Below, piece by piece: positions 43,101 through 52,768 of a stretch of DNA of 64,000 nt. Below the pieces are notes generated by a model, which did not search any database, was not told where the DNA came from, and was given only the letters and a program-made list of their open reading frames with translations. Every line of letters starts with the position of its first letter. Position 1 is the stretch's first letter. The DNA comes from Eutreptiella sp. 'Long Island Sound 2002'. Its lineage: Eukaryota > Euglenozoa > Euglenophyceae > Eutreptiales > Eutreptiaceae. The translations under genes and the position numbers were made by a program. The stretch covers positions 145,293,767-145,357,766 of the forward strand of contig OZ038378.1 in the NCBI GenBank assembly GCA_964036045.1. The letters are read 5' to 3'.

Positions 43101-44384
43101 ACCATTGTGGATGCTTGTGGCTGTCATGCCAGCAAGCAGAGCGACAGTAGGGATAGGGGCCTGATCTCCAGCTTACTCATACCCTATTGTGCTAACTCTC
43201 TTCTCTACGTGGATTACATCCACGGCCTACCACGCATTGGCGGCTATGATAGTTGCCTCGTGGTCACCTGTGGTCTATCTCGCTTCACCCGTGTGTTCCC
43301 TTGCAATAAGAAAATCACAGGTGAGCAGACTGTAAAAATGTTGGTCGAACAATGGTTCGAACCCTATGGAGCACCTAAACAGGTGCACTCTGATGAAGAT
43401 GTACGCATCCGCAGTGACACTGGGTGGTACAAACGAGTGCTAAATGCCCTCAACGTGGAGGTAACCACAGGTGTGCCCTATACTCACACGTCTAACCCTC
43501 TCTGTGAGAGACAGAACCGTGTGGTGGAGCAAAACCTAAGAATCCTGATGAAACAGGAGCGCACCAAGGACTGGGTACGCCTAGTGCCCTGGGCAGTTCT
43601 GTCCATGAACTCACAGCGGAGCTCTTCTACGGGTTTCACCCCCCACGAACTGTTCCATGGAGGACGACCTGCTTGGTTCTTCAAAACCCCCTTCCCTGAG
43701 GACTTCAAGAGCCCTGTGGGAGACTGGCTGGAACACAAGCAGCCTCTGGCTAACCAGGCTGGTACTAACCTGAGGCACATTCGTGACCGCGAACAGAGCC
43801 GACGGAACCGCCTACGGCGACCTGCCAGGTTCAAGATTGGTGACCTTGTTTTGGTACACCATTCACGCCTACCCTCCTGGCCACGTAACTGCCTACAGGA
43901 CCCTTACTTTGGACCCTATCGTATCATCAGGATAGATGGATCCAGGATCCATGTCAGGTGCAGTCCACGTCTAGGTGGTGAACTGCTGTGTGCACCTAAG
44001 CAGTTGAGGCACTATCACTCCCCTGACGACTTGTCTTGGGATGAGTGGCGCCTCAGCGACAGTGAGATGGAACGTATAGACCTAGAGAACGCTGCCAGTC
44101 CAGAGGAGGCAGACGAACTCGAAGAGATGACTGCCGATGAGATGGCAGTCGATGGTTACTACGTGGTTGCAGGTATTGCTCGCCACGAGTATAAACAGGG
44201 CTGGAAATTCCTTACCCTGTGGGATGGCTATGGGTTGTCTGAGGCGACCTGGGAACCTATGTCAGCCTTCATACAACCAGATGGGAGTATCAACCCCATC
44301 TTCCGCACTTACCTCGTTGAGAACAACGAGGGGCAGCTCCTAACCCGTGCTGAGACTATGTCCCAGCGTAAGAAGCGAAACTAA
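40155..44384 (+). CDS. Element B Pol: methyltransferase-like, RT, RNase H, integrase, chromodomain
   Basis: 1409 codons. Residues 1-110 carry the second half of the Dam-like domain (YANPPFSLLAKVL, NPPF at residues 18-21, then VVMCTPDWG). RT follows with MDKRSGFWQVDL and MPFGVANAPALFQ, but motif C is HIED (residues 555-558) where YIDD is expected, replacing the tyrosine and the first catalytic Asp. RNase H begins at LITDASDVGG (D708). Integrase has the triad D1020, D1080, E1118 (YVDYIHG, HSDEDVR, LCERQNR). A chromodomain occupies about 1335-1384 (WKFLTLWDGYG, ATWEP). Apart from the RT motif the ORF is intact. After the TAA the frame stays open for 76 more codons. Confidence 0.92.
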   Translation: MNNAFRFFWKAMGLAYANPPFSLLAKVLTKIAYEGGRVVMCTPDWGCSGEHAYWRRMLDRMTVGRVQLPDGPIYVPEDSDTAMQAPEWASFLSIIDGSLNPVPLCDLDQVLLKEVMAENRGLTLYDLKNRSPEHLSATLTGCESPDDYLEPAAVKEDADDQLSEIASTIPSVDPSCVDLKHSAFLAQLLLEEVDLESTSEPASSVGKPVLHMQPVHTGEPVARSTDALARPAANNMPLSEHDTQELRRLLYLKAEGIERQERLQYLRQTWKYSIWSEEDDESYTLPDPEIPLVYSLHYGQQCPPEWDDGTVPAETADRHKKKEHGKSNLHAEEDFLQKVESLNLDPRLKKLLITYEEVFGALPPPLSCKKLVQMDLKLKPEFEKTRVRRRPYPAPQEQVEEIERQIQECIDAGLVEEYKHGDYPHHCSPCFLVAKPGSTALRLVVDYGEVNKKTQNHSGSFPNMENTLERIAKCRYKTKMDKRSGFWQVDLTAAAQELLAFITPKGRVFKWKVMPFGVANAPALFQELMNKILYILRRRPLVQELISRGAEMEAHIEDVSLGTNTKEDHVLLLREFFTVCQENHLRIKLEKCEFMKGEMEYLGFDVGYGWWKPAASKMQPLQDMQIRDDPKKGLHDVRSFVGACNFYRRHIHNFTYSSAPLTDLMKKTTPWRWTSREEECFQELKKKIASSNCLEVPRPEGEIVLITDASDVGGGGTIYQWQELNPAELTHCHYRTTGLNRDGSLKHDYPTSEWRLVPLGHWNWKWNQARSNYSTYDQELLAGMLVLSSQSRLLGSNPIVWLCDQEPVKSFQKGPPPEKAKLKRWWTYLSQFRLTVHHIPGFKNELSDYISRNNFDALIGESSEALAKEGFQRMDVQLDLSMRTAGILEGWSLTDYQSEYEEILQTLSTGLEPRVIDGHQWYKNNQYLFYEDRIVVPEARLDGCLQWSHLSSGHTGANRSVDFFRECFYSSLTLTELRSRMQTIVDACGCHASKQSDSRDRGLISSLLIPYCANSLLYVDYIHGLPRIGGYDSCLVVTCGLSRFTRVFPCNKKITGEQTVKMLVEQWFEPYGAPKQVHSDEDVRIRSDTGWYKRVLNALNVEVTTGVPYTHTSNPLCERQNRVVEQNLRILMKQERTKDWVRLVPWAVLSMNSQRSSSTGFTPHELFHGGRPAWFFKTPFPEDFKSPVGDWLEHKQPLANQAGTNLRHIRDREQSRRNRLRRPARFKIGDLVLVHHSRLPSWPRNCLQDPYFGPYRIIRIDGSRIHVRCSPRLGGELLCAPKQLRHYHSPDDLSWDEWRLSDSEMERIDLENAASPEEADELEEMTADEMAVDGYYVVAGIARHEYKQGWKFLTLWDGYGLSEATWEPMSAFIQPDGSINPIFRTYLVENNEGQLLTRAETMSQRKKRN

Positions 44385-46930
44385 TTGCCCTGTGTCAGTC
44401 TACTGACAGGTGCAGTGAGCACTCTTCTGACCCTGTCTGTGCCCTGCAGACCCATGCCTATGGTTTCCAGCGTGAGCCAGGTGGCCGCTTATCAAGATTG
44501 CAGCCACCCAGCGAGTGTTTGCCTTGTTGACCATGTGTTGCATGGGTACTGCCCTAATGTAATGACCTTGGTGAGCCAACGAAGAACGGTGGCTTACTAC
44601 ACCAGGGGGGATTGACAAGCAAGGTGTTATGAGGCAAGGTGTGTCTTCCCTCCTTGGCAACAAGCGAGCCCACAGTTAGGACGCCTGACTGGTCCAGACC
44701 CATGGGGTTCTACCCTTCCTTACAGGGTTTACCATACCCCTAAGTGTGCTATGTATGTCTGTATGTGTCTCACTTCTCTCCCCAGCGTGGCTCCCGGAGA
44801 CCGGGCTTCGCTGACGTCGGACCGAAGGTCCTAATCAGGTACTATTACCACTCCTATGGCGCCCAATTTCTGTGCTGGCGCCTATCCTTGGGGGTAAACG
44901 GCAAAAGCCCTACCTACTAAGAGGGGAGGGGTGGCCAAGTGTGCTAAGGGCATACAAAACGCCCATTTTTGCTACAGGCCAAAAGCTAACGCACTCCCCT
45001 GCCCACGAGGAAAAGCACGCGGGACAGGAGACACCACTACACTACACTCACTAACGCCAGCACCGGCCTTCGAAGGCAGGGTGAGCACTCATCACTTGCA
45101 CTCACCTCCTGCCAGGCCTGCTGACCCTAACCCCTACACACGCTACTGGGTGCTGCTGTCGATGTTCACGCAGGCCCTAATGGCCCTCCTGTGAAGAGGA
45201 CAAGAGAACACAGCGCTCCTAAGCAGCTGTGGCCTATCAGGGGACGCCACAACGCGTTTCCCCTGCTGGGGCTAGGAGGGAAGGGGTGCTCTCGTTGCGT
45301 GCACAGCGCAGATGTCGTGGAGGTCGAACTGCCCTCGCCAGGACTGGCTGAGGCACAGTGATTTGATTTGTGATCAGCGCCCCTGTTTTGCTGGGGCAGA
45401 AAAATGGTAGCCGCCGAAGGCAGCTGCTGCGTGCACCAATCACCCTTAACCTCTCCCACCTGTACAAAAGAGGCAGATGAAGGGGTGTTTGCGACGGAGG
45501 AACCAAGCCACACTCCAGGTATTATACCCTTCTCAGTGTGACCTATAATACACTGTTCGCAAACACGCTGACGGATCAGCTACCCCTGTCAAGCAAGCAA
45601 GCTTTAAGAAACTCCTCTGGTTCTCTTAAAGAACGTACCGAGGAGCCTCTGAGTAACCTAAACAAGGTTTACCGTGCGCAATTCGCGTGGCCTACCCTTT
45701 AATGCATCATGTGCACGCAGGGAAGGGAGGCTGAACCACTGACTCTACCAGGAGGTGAGCTCCTCCTGGGCTAACCTACCTTACTCACCATGCATCGTGT
45801 GAATGCCAAATTGGAACGAACACGAAACAAACCTAAGCGTTTTAAGCAACTCAACTTTAACGCCATGGCCGCACACGAACAAACACTTTTTGTCTTACCT
45901 GTGAAGAAGAAAAAAAGGGTGAATTTCGGATACAGGTAAAGCGTCACAGCGTGTGGATGCCTCGATTAGGCACATGCATCGCGAGCACAGCGCATATTCT
46001 AACCGTACGTGCACGCTGCGCGCTCCATTCGCATCACATACCTTTCATTCCTGCTTTTACCTGTGCAGAGCACGAGAGGAGAACACCGGACCCCCCAACG
46101 AGCACAGCGTTGACAACCCTAACGTTTTGACGAAACAACCAACACGAACGCAATGCGTGAGTGTGAAGTGACACAGACATACCTGAGAGACGGGTTGTTG
46201 AACTGGTCTGTGGTGTGGGCTGATTTTGAATGCTTGACTCTGAAGTTTATAAAAATTTTTGATGCAACTGTGCAAAAATTTTCTTTAAAACTTTAAAAAC
46301 TACGGCTCATACCTTCTTTTCCAAAAGCCGTTTACGCTTGCGCAACCCTTTTCTTGGCGTCCGCTTCCTTTGCGCTTGTCTGCGACTTTAAGTTATGTGT
46401 AAAAATGACGATTTCCCGCGTGGTTTCGTCGATTTTCAACGATTTCACTTGCTATACCGCAACCCCTTCCACTAAACCGCAGGAATCACTCCCTGCTGGT
46501 TACATTTTCTATTTTTTTCAGCTCCTGGGGGTTTGTGCCCTCCATTAGGAGTATTGCTCCACCCTGGCCTTTGGTCAGGACGTTTACTAAAACGCTGTTT
46601 ATACAGCGATAGCCGTCCGCATTAGAGCGTTCGACTGTACCCTAGTGGGCAAGCACATTGGCTCTAGGGAGGGAGTCCTGGGTTCAATTCCCACTACCCC
46701 CAAACTTTCTCCAAAGGTTTTCGCCGCACGCCGGCGACTTTTGAGGAATGCCCCTTCGAAGGGACATCATTCACGGTACATTACACTGTTTTTCAAGGGT
46801 CCCTACAGTGTGATAGGCTTCTTTGAAGTGATGAGGATGTTTTTGGTAAGTTTAATGCATTTTTTTGAGGTAATTTTGGGAATATTTGAGCCTTTTTCCT
46901 TGGTCCTACTAGCTTAGCTAACTAGTACTC
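44385..46930 (+). other. Long 3' non-coding region of element B
   Basis: About 2.5 kb between pol and the 3' LTR. Only short ORFs are present and no envelope-like or other conserved protein is visible. It includes an in-frame 76-codon continuation of pol up to TGA at 44613. A tRNA-like segment lies at 46634-46702. Confidence 0.6.
46634..46702 (+). repeat. tRNA-like segment in the 3' region of element B
   Basis: CCTAGTGGGCAAGC (A-box-like) and GGGTTCAATTCCCA (B box with short T-stem) are spaced as in a tRNA, and resemble the head of the SINE-like copies at 27755 and 60784. The acceptor stem is not convincing, so I call it tRNA-derived rather than a tRNA gene. Confidence 0.45.
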
Positions 46931-46940
46931 CAGGGGGGAG
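46931..46940 (+). other. Polypurine tract of element B
   Basis: CAGGGGGGAG abuts the 3' LTR. Confidence 0.75.
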
Positions 46941-47650
46941 TAAGAAAAAGTCACTACCATGTCTTTCTTGGAGGGCTAGATCCAGGCTAAGCCCCCCTTA
47001 AAACCCTTTGTTGATGCTAAGACAAACTTAAGTGTTTTTATCACTCTTTTGTGGCCTAAAGTACACTTGCTCAAAGTAACTAGGGTTGTGACCCTAGCCC
47101 CCCCCATGAAGTTCACCCCTACCACTCAACTGAGCGGAGGTACCTTCCTTCATGGAGGACATACCAAAAAAAATCAGGCATTTCATGCTTGTTGGCCTTG
47201 GAGGTTAAGCCTAAGTGGTCTCCCACCCCAAGACCCCTATACTCAATTGTTTCTACCACTTATTGTGGTCCTACTTTGTAACTGTTTCTGAATTCAGTTG
47301 CTTGGCCAAGTCATTTTCTGTGTGGTCCTGACATCTATGCCCCTCAGTCCTAACCAGCACCGTTTCACCCAAAAGAGTGCACATGAAGTGCCTATTGCAA
47401 CCTCTGAGGCTAGAGTCTGACCAATGTTCATATAAAACCTTTTGTATTATCCATTTGTGATTGAATCTATGTGCATATACCTGCTTTGTCTATCTGCAGC
47501 CCTTCTGTGTTACACTGGATTCCAAAACCAATCATTGATTCGATCCACATTCAGTCCTTGCTCTACTTGCTGCTTTGGTTTGGGGTTTTCAACTACAAAA
47601 CCTGCAGGAATACATCAAAAGACCTAGGGCATAATTCAAGGACATCTTTC
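46939..47650 (+). repeat. 3' LTR of element B
   Basis: 712 bp, about 99% identical by eye to 36597-37309. It is followed by TTTCGG, which contains the TTCGG target duplication (47652-47656). Confidence 0.9.
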
Positions 47651-47652
47651 TT

Positions 47653-48887
47653 TCGGCTTTGGCCTTGCCAGTGAGCACTAGGTATCTTCCAAATGTTTCT
47701 GCATACTTCTCAACGTTGCGCCCATCGAATGGTGGAATTTCCATTTTCAGCGCGTTAGTCTTATCCTCTTCACTGTCATCCGACCACTCATATTTGTTCA
47801 CACCTCCACATACTTCTGTGAGCGTGGCAAAAGCCGATGATTCTCTCGTAACAAAGGTACTTTTCTTAGTAGGTGGTGAACGACTGGAGGTAGGCATGCG
47901 CCGAACGTCTTCGGACGTCTTGGAGATCTTCTCGTTCATCCGATCAATGCGCTGGAGCACCTTCGAAAGAAGTGGGTCATCCGTCTCCAGGATTACTTCC
48001 TCAGAATCATCGGAGAGACTCTTGTGAAACTCAACTTTGGATTTTCCCTTAAGTGTCTTACGCGTACGCTTCTCTCGTGCATCGGTAGCTTTGTGCTTCA
48101 TTTTCTCCTTGAGATCCGTCAGAAAATAGTCTTCCAACCAGCCGCTCATTTCTTCGTGCTCTTCCTCCGTCAGCTCGCCAATTTCATCTTTTAGCTTCTT
48201 TGCAAATTTTGTCTCAGGTAATTCGTAAGAACCTTCGAAGAAATCATGCCCAACTTCGGAACTGGACGTCCAAACAGGTACTCTGTGATCGTCTCCTGAA
48301 AGGTTATCCTTCGGCGTCGACGTAGGTTCCAGAATAATGGTCGGCGGACTGAAAGGAACAGGTGTCGTAGTAGATCCTGACGGGAAACTCGGCGAACTCA
48401 TACCTGGAATCGAACTCGTCAAGCGTCTGCGCGCGTCGCGCTCTTGAAATGAAGCTGCAGTCTTGTTGATAACCAGCGTCTCTTGTAAATAAAAGAAATT
48501 CTGCATGTTCTCTTCTTCGACGCGTAAAACAGGCTCGCGTTCAACCAAGCCAGCCAATAATAAAGCATAAGGATCACCAATAGAATCCAATTCTTGTTTT
48601 CCCATGGGTTGATAACTTTCATATCATTGGGATAAAGGTTGCCTTTCTTGATTCGCCCCATCGTCTTCTTGTGCTCCGTGAACGAAAGACCGGAGTGACG
48701 CTTGTTGATCGTCGGCGTTGCTAGAACTCGCGAGATCGACGCTTCGACGTGTGGAATCGATATCGTGCACATTAGCATCCATACCTCTGGTACCACTGGT
48801 AAGTTCCCGCTTTGCATCTCGTTCCTCCATTTGAATAGTCTCTGTATTCTTTGGTTGCACTTGCTTTGGTGTTGGCTCCTGCTCCAT
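47653..48887 (-). pseudogene. Element A gag, 5' part (right of the B insertion)
   Basis: The frame begins MEQEPTPKQV inside the LTR and runs through a Ser/Pro/acidic N-terminal region and a charged helical stretch (KLKDEIGELTEEEHEEMSGW). It then reaches MEIPPFDGRNVEKYAETFGR, the start of the capsid-like domain. It reaches B at GKAKAE, and the other half lies at 36596 downward. One in-frame TGA at 48624-48626 (after LSQ) interrupts it; CGA would be the unmutated codon. Confidence 0.85.
48784..48795 (-). other. Primer-binding site of element A
   Basis: On the minus strand TGGTACCAGAGG follows the 5' LTR by about 8 nt and matches the 3' end of an initiator Met tRNA (TGGTA-CAGAG type). It lies inside the gag reading frame. 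Confidence 0.65.
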
Positions 48888-50047
48888 TTCAGGTACTCAA
48901 AGATTTCAGTGGAAAATAAAACCAGACCAAGACTCCAAGACAAGCAGAACTGGGATCAATAAAATAATAAAGAACTTGATGGGGCTGTACAATGAACAGA
49001 CAAACAATGGGTGATGCTGGGCATTGTGTTTGCTCGTATGCATGCATGTATGCATCAGGACCACTCAGGACTTCAGTCTGCACTCTGCAACAGTTAACAG
49101 TGACTTCAGATCAGGGCAAAAATGGTATAACTCAGAAATCAGGCTTCCTGCAAAGATAGTCAAACAGACGAAATAAAAATGGTTTCCCAACGATAAAAAA
49201 ACATAGAAAATCACTTTAAATGTCTTCCAGGAATTTTCCGTAGCTCAGGAAATAATGAATTCATGTCTGCAGAATTCAGTAGGAACTTCCCTGATGACCT
49301 CAGAACTCAGTAGGAACCGTCCATAGTGGAAGCGGCGCACTCACGGGGCAAAAATGGTAAAAAAATGAAATAGTCTTATGACCACTATATAGATGCGGAA
49401 TTTTATGCTGAGTCTGAAAGTCATATTCTTTCTCTGTGAAACGACCATATGTTGGAGAAAAATGCACATTACTGAACAGCTCAGTCTCAATGCGACTAGC
49501 CAAAAAAATAGATAAAGCAAAGGCCAACACCCATGTTGTGCTATATTACAAATAGTGTTCAAAGAAGAAACAATGGAATAACAAACAATAACTCATGGCA
49601 TATAATACAATAGATAAACCCTCTTTTGAAATAAAGTTAAGCCACTAAGTGTCTTTCACCCATATTGGAAGTGATCAAGCTCCATGGACAACATTTCCCC
49701 TAATGTCCCAACCAAACTCTAATAAAGAATAATACCATTGCTCCATATGAAACCAATTATTTGAGAAATTGTTGCTCATTCATGGACTTTTAACACTACT
49801 TCATGTGCCGGATCTGCCGGATTCTCATCATAGACTAAACTATCTTTTCAAATATCAATCATGTTTGTAAAGAAACCTTTGTTCATATCTATGTTTATTG
49901 TCACAACCCTTTGTGCATTGATCATATTTCATTGTGGTATCCCACTTAGCTTTTTAAGACGTCACAATTTTTTCGTGTGCTATTAAGTTGTGGTAATATC
50001 ATACATCTCAGAATAAGTATAAAATTTGTCTACCCGATGGTGTTCCC
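48804..50047 (-). repeat. 5' LTR of element A (probably truncated at its start)
   Basis: Homologous to 27902-29128. The shared sequence stops at GGGAACACCATC (minus), about 95 bp short of the TGTTAAAAG start seen in the 3' LTR, so the outer end was lost or the extra block in the 3' copy is a later duplication. The last ~80 bp encode the first ~28 Gag residues. Confidence 0.8.
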
Positions 50048-52180
50048 AAGGGCACTGAATGTGTTGCAGAGGTACCAAAAGGCACTTGAGGATGCTGATG
50101 GGCTTCGGGTGCCTTGCTGTGGCAAAAGGTTGTGCACCAAGTTGGGTTTGGCTTTCATGAGGCCTCGAGGGAATAAGGTCCCATAGAGAGCAAGGCTTTA
50201 CAGGAAAAAATGGAGTTGTTGATGCGGACAAAAAATGATAGTGGTGCGTGCAAAAAATGACCATGCAAAGCTTCACGAAAACAGAAATACTTACAAAAAG
50301 ATGCCGAAAACCAGGAGCAGAAAGAGTCCAAAGCAGTTTCGTCCGAAGGGGCTTGGTGTTGAATGCCCTAGTGTATGAAAATAAAGCCTGCAGTTTCACC
50401 CCTAGGGGAGACCCCGGCAAATTGTTTCCACAACAAAAAGCACAGGTACCGCACCATAGCATTGAGAGAAGTATTGAATAAGTACTGGAACCTCTTTTTC
50501 GATGCTTTTCTACGTAGCAGACCTGTTTTGAACACGTGGACCCAGCCAAAGAGCGAACCATGCCTTTGCAAATGAGCTCATTTTATTCTTTCATTGCAAT
50601 TTCTTTAGCACCTCCTTTTGCACACAACCACCATATTTTCAATATGACAATTTCACAACTGAGCACAAAAGGAGATCATTTATCATCATTGATGAGTCCC
50701 ACAGCAAACTGTTTGCACAAGCAGAGCACAAAAAAAACTGCACAGAACTTGGGACAGAAGTGCTGAAGGATCGCCAAGGCCGCTTGTACCGCTGATTGTA
50801 TGGACGGGTGCGCTGCGGACCACTCCGCTGGATGCGGGACCCCACTCTACTGCTGACCCTGACCCTGTACTCTGGTCCACACGCTGCAGCACGGTTAGAT
50901 CCGCCACTCTTAACTCCAGGGAATCGGTTTCAAAGCACACAGATATGGGCGGGGGATACTGAAGCGGTATCGGGTGCTTCACCCATACCCGCTGCCCAGC
51001 CTGTGGCGCTCTTCGCCAGGCTGGCTCAGGAATTTTCCTGTTGATGTTACGGCATCCTGATTTCTGTGGGATTTCTGTAAAATACCCCAGAAATCGTCTT
51101 TTTTCGTCATTTTTGGGCTGGCGACGACAGTCTTTGCCTGCGCGACGCAGCCCCAGATCGAGGATTTATTTCTCGATTTCTAAAGATTTTAGGCAATTTT
51201 ATTATTGTTTTATCGTTTTTAGAAAAAAAAGATTATAGCGTGACCTTTTTCGCGGCGTTCCGCGAAAGTCAATTTTTGCGAAAAAAGTCACGTTCACGCA
51301 TTTTTCAAAAAATCCTGAGGCGATCCCAGGAATCGCCCAGGCGCCCATGGTGTGGCCCAACAGTGGGCCTTTTCATATGTAGTTTGAATTGGCACAGAAA
51401 CGCGTCGTGTCGGCTACGCGACGCGTTGGGGGGAGACACGGGAAATGAGTGTTTTTGACTCAAAAATCACTATATTTCATTGTTTTTCGCCCAAAAACCA
51501 CTGTTTGGCCCAGTTTGGGCAGGATCTCAGTGGAGATCCTGATGGCGACGCCTCGTAGCCGTCAGATTTTCTGATGGCGGCGACGCCGTCGCCTTCATTT
51601 CGTCTTCTTTTTTATGCTATTTTATAGTATAGAATTGTTACATATACATATTACTTGTCTACATGTTTATTATTGTCTACATATACCTTCATCTCTTGCC
51701 CAGGACGCCAGATTGTGTCATGGCCGAGGCAAGGATCACAGAATTCTTTGGAGAAACCCAGATTCGAGTTCAAGTCTTGGATTTCATGGGATTGGGGTCG
51801 TGCATGCCAAGGGAAGCTTGGAGGTTGCCGAGGTTGCCCTCCCCCAAAATGCTTCAATACTCTCAGGAGGTCAGCCGGTCTGTGGGTGGGTGGGTGGGCA
51901 AAGACAGAAAAACTGCCTAAACATTGGAGACACAAACAAAAGTTGAGACGAGGCACAACTAGTGTTTGCACAAGCAGACCACAGGAAAAACTGCACAGAA
52001 CTCGGGTATTCATTCTCCGTTGAATCCAACACACCGCCCCTCTCCTCCCACTCCCAAACCCCACCCCTCGAGGAATGCGAATTGAGGTAGTCATAGCAGA
52101 CAAATAGGAAAGAACCCAGCAGCAATGCTGCCATTGATGCCCACAGCAAGGGGCGGGAACAGACGACTGTCACGGTCGCG
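50048..52180. other. No supported gene
   Basis: An ORF at 50039-50186 (plus; MVFPRALNVLQRYQKALED) looks protein-like but is short. A segment with TTTGCACAAGCAGA and AAAACTGCACAGAACT occurs at about 50710 and 51963. GGCGACGCCGTCGCC near 51580 is a perfect palindrome of unknown role. Confidence 0.45.
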
Positions 52181-52185
52181 GAGCC

Positions 52186-52695
52186 TTAATGATTAAAAAG
52201 ACGTGCAAACCGCATCACAAGGCCGTAGCCCCCTTGAATCCATACATAGGGCACAGTAACCCTCTGACCTTTATTCCAATCCGTCAGGGAGGCGAGGGCG
52301 ACTCCCTTCGGCAGCTCCACCTCCCAAACCTCACAGCAGGCGTGCTTGCCCGGGGGTTTCATGCTGCGGCCATCACGAGTCGCTCGGCGGCTCTGCGTGC
52401 CTCCCACTCTTGCGGCCACGTCGCGGACCGCTCGCTCCAAAAACCCATCCTCGTCGTCAGGGAGGGGGCACTGGGGGCACAGGCGCACCCCGTTGCCGAG
52501 CAGCACCCTACGGATGGGCAGGTGCGCCACCTTGCCGCGTAGTCGGCCCCGGAGTTCGGAGGTCCATTTTGCCGCCCTCTGCTGCTTGGCCTCCACTGAT
52601 CGGTGGTGACGCCGTCCCCCATGGCAGCCCTTCCGGTGGGCGCCACGGGAACCCCGACGCTTGCGGGCCCCACGCGTGCCCCAACGCTTGGGCAT
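52186..52695 (-). CDS. Retroelement C1 3' ORF, basic protein of unknown function
   Basis: 169 codons: an Arg/Lys/Gly-rich N-terminus (RGARKRRGSRGAHRK) followed by LCPQCPLPDD, which has a Cys-x2-Cys pair, and a hydrophobic C-terminus. The first 80 residues recur in C2 (56854-57126), showing it belongs to the element. It starts 74 bp after the RNase H stop on the same strand. It may be a nucleic-acid-binding accessory protein, but I do not recognise a family. Confidence 0.55.
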   Translation of the reverse strand: MPKRWGTRGARKRRGSRGAHRKGCHGGRRHHRSVEAKQQRAAKWTSELRGRLRGKVAHLPIRRVLLGNGVRLCPQCPLPDDEDGFLERAVRDVAARVGGTQSRRATRDGRSMKPPGKHACCEVWEVELPKGVALASLTDWNKGQRVTVPYVWIQGGYGLVMRFARLFNH

Positions 52696-52768
52696 ATGTG
52701 CGGTAAAAACGTGCTACACGGCGAGCGAATGCACTGCCGACCCGGGACCGCTGGGGGGGGGGGTTACT

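Larger units (their letters stand above)
36597..47650 (+). mobile_element. Element B: chromodomain Ty3/gypsy-type LTR retrotransposon
   Basis: An 11.05-kb element with near-identical LTRs, a tRNA-iMet-type primer site, gag, protease, methyltransferase-like domain, RT, RNase H, integrase and chromodomain in order, a long 3' region and a polypurine tract. It is inserted in gag of element A. gag, protease and pol lie in one frame separated by TAG (39564) and TAA (40152). The LTR similarity implies a young insertion, but the RT active site is altered. Confidence 0.92.
27902..50047 (-). mobile_element. Element A: decayed chromodomain Ty3/gypsy-type retrotransposon hosting element B
   Basis: Reading on the minus strand from 50047: LTR, PBS, gag, [element B], gag, protease, Dam-like domain, RT, RNase H, integrase, chromodomain, PPT, LTR. 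Without B it is about 11.1 kb. Frameshifts in gag, protease, the methyltransferase-like domain and RT, plus in-frame TGAs, show it is dead. Its RT keeps YIDD. Confidence 0.9.

Noticed and set aside
44385-44615. ORF directly after element B pol as a separate gene
   Set aside because: It is only the in-frame continuation past the pol TAA; composition and lack of motifs give no support for a product.
30468-50047. Element A as an active retrotransposon because its integrase/chromodomain ORF is intact
   Set aside because: Frameshifts in gag, protease, methyltransferase-like domain and RT, plus the B insertion, make it inactive.
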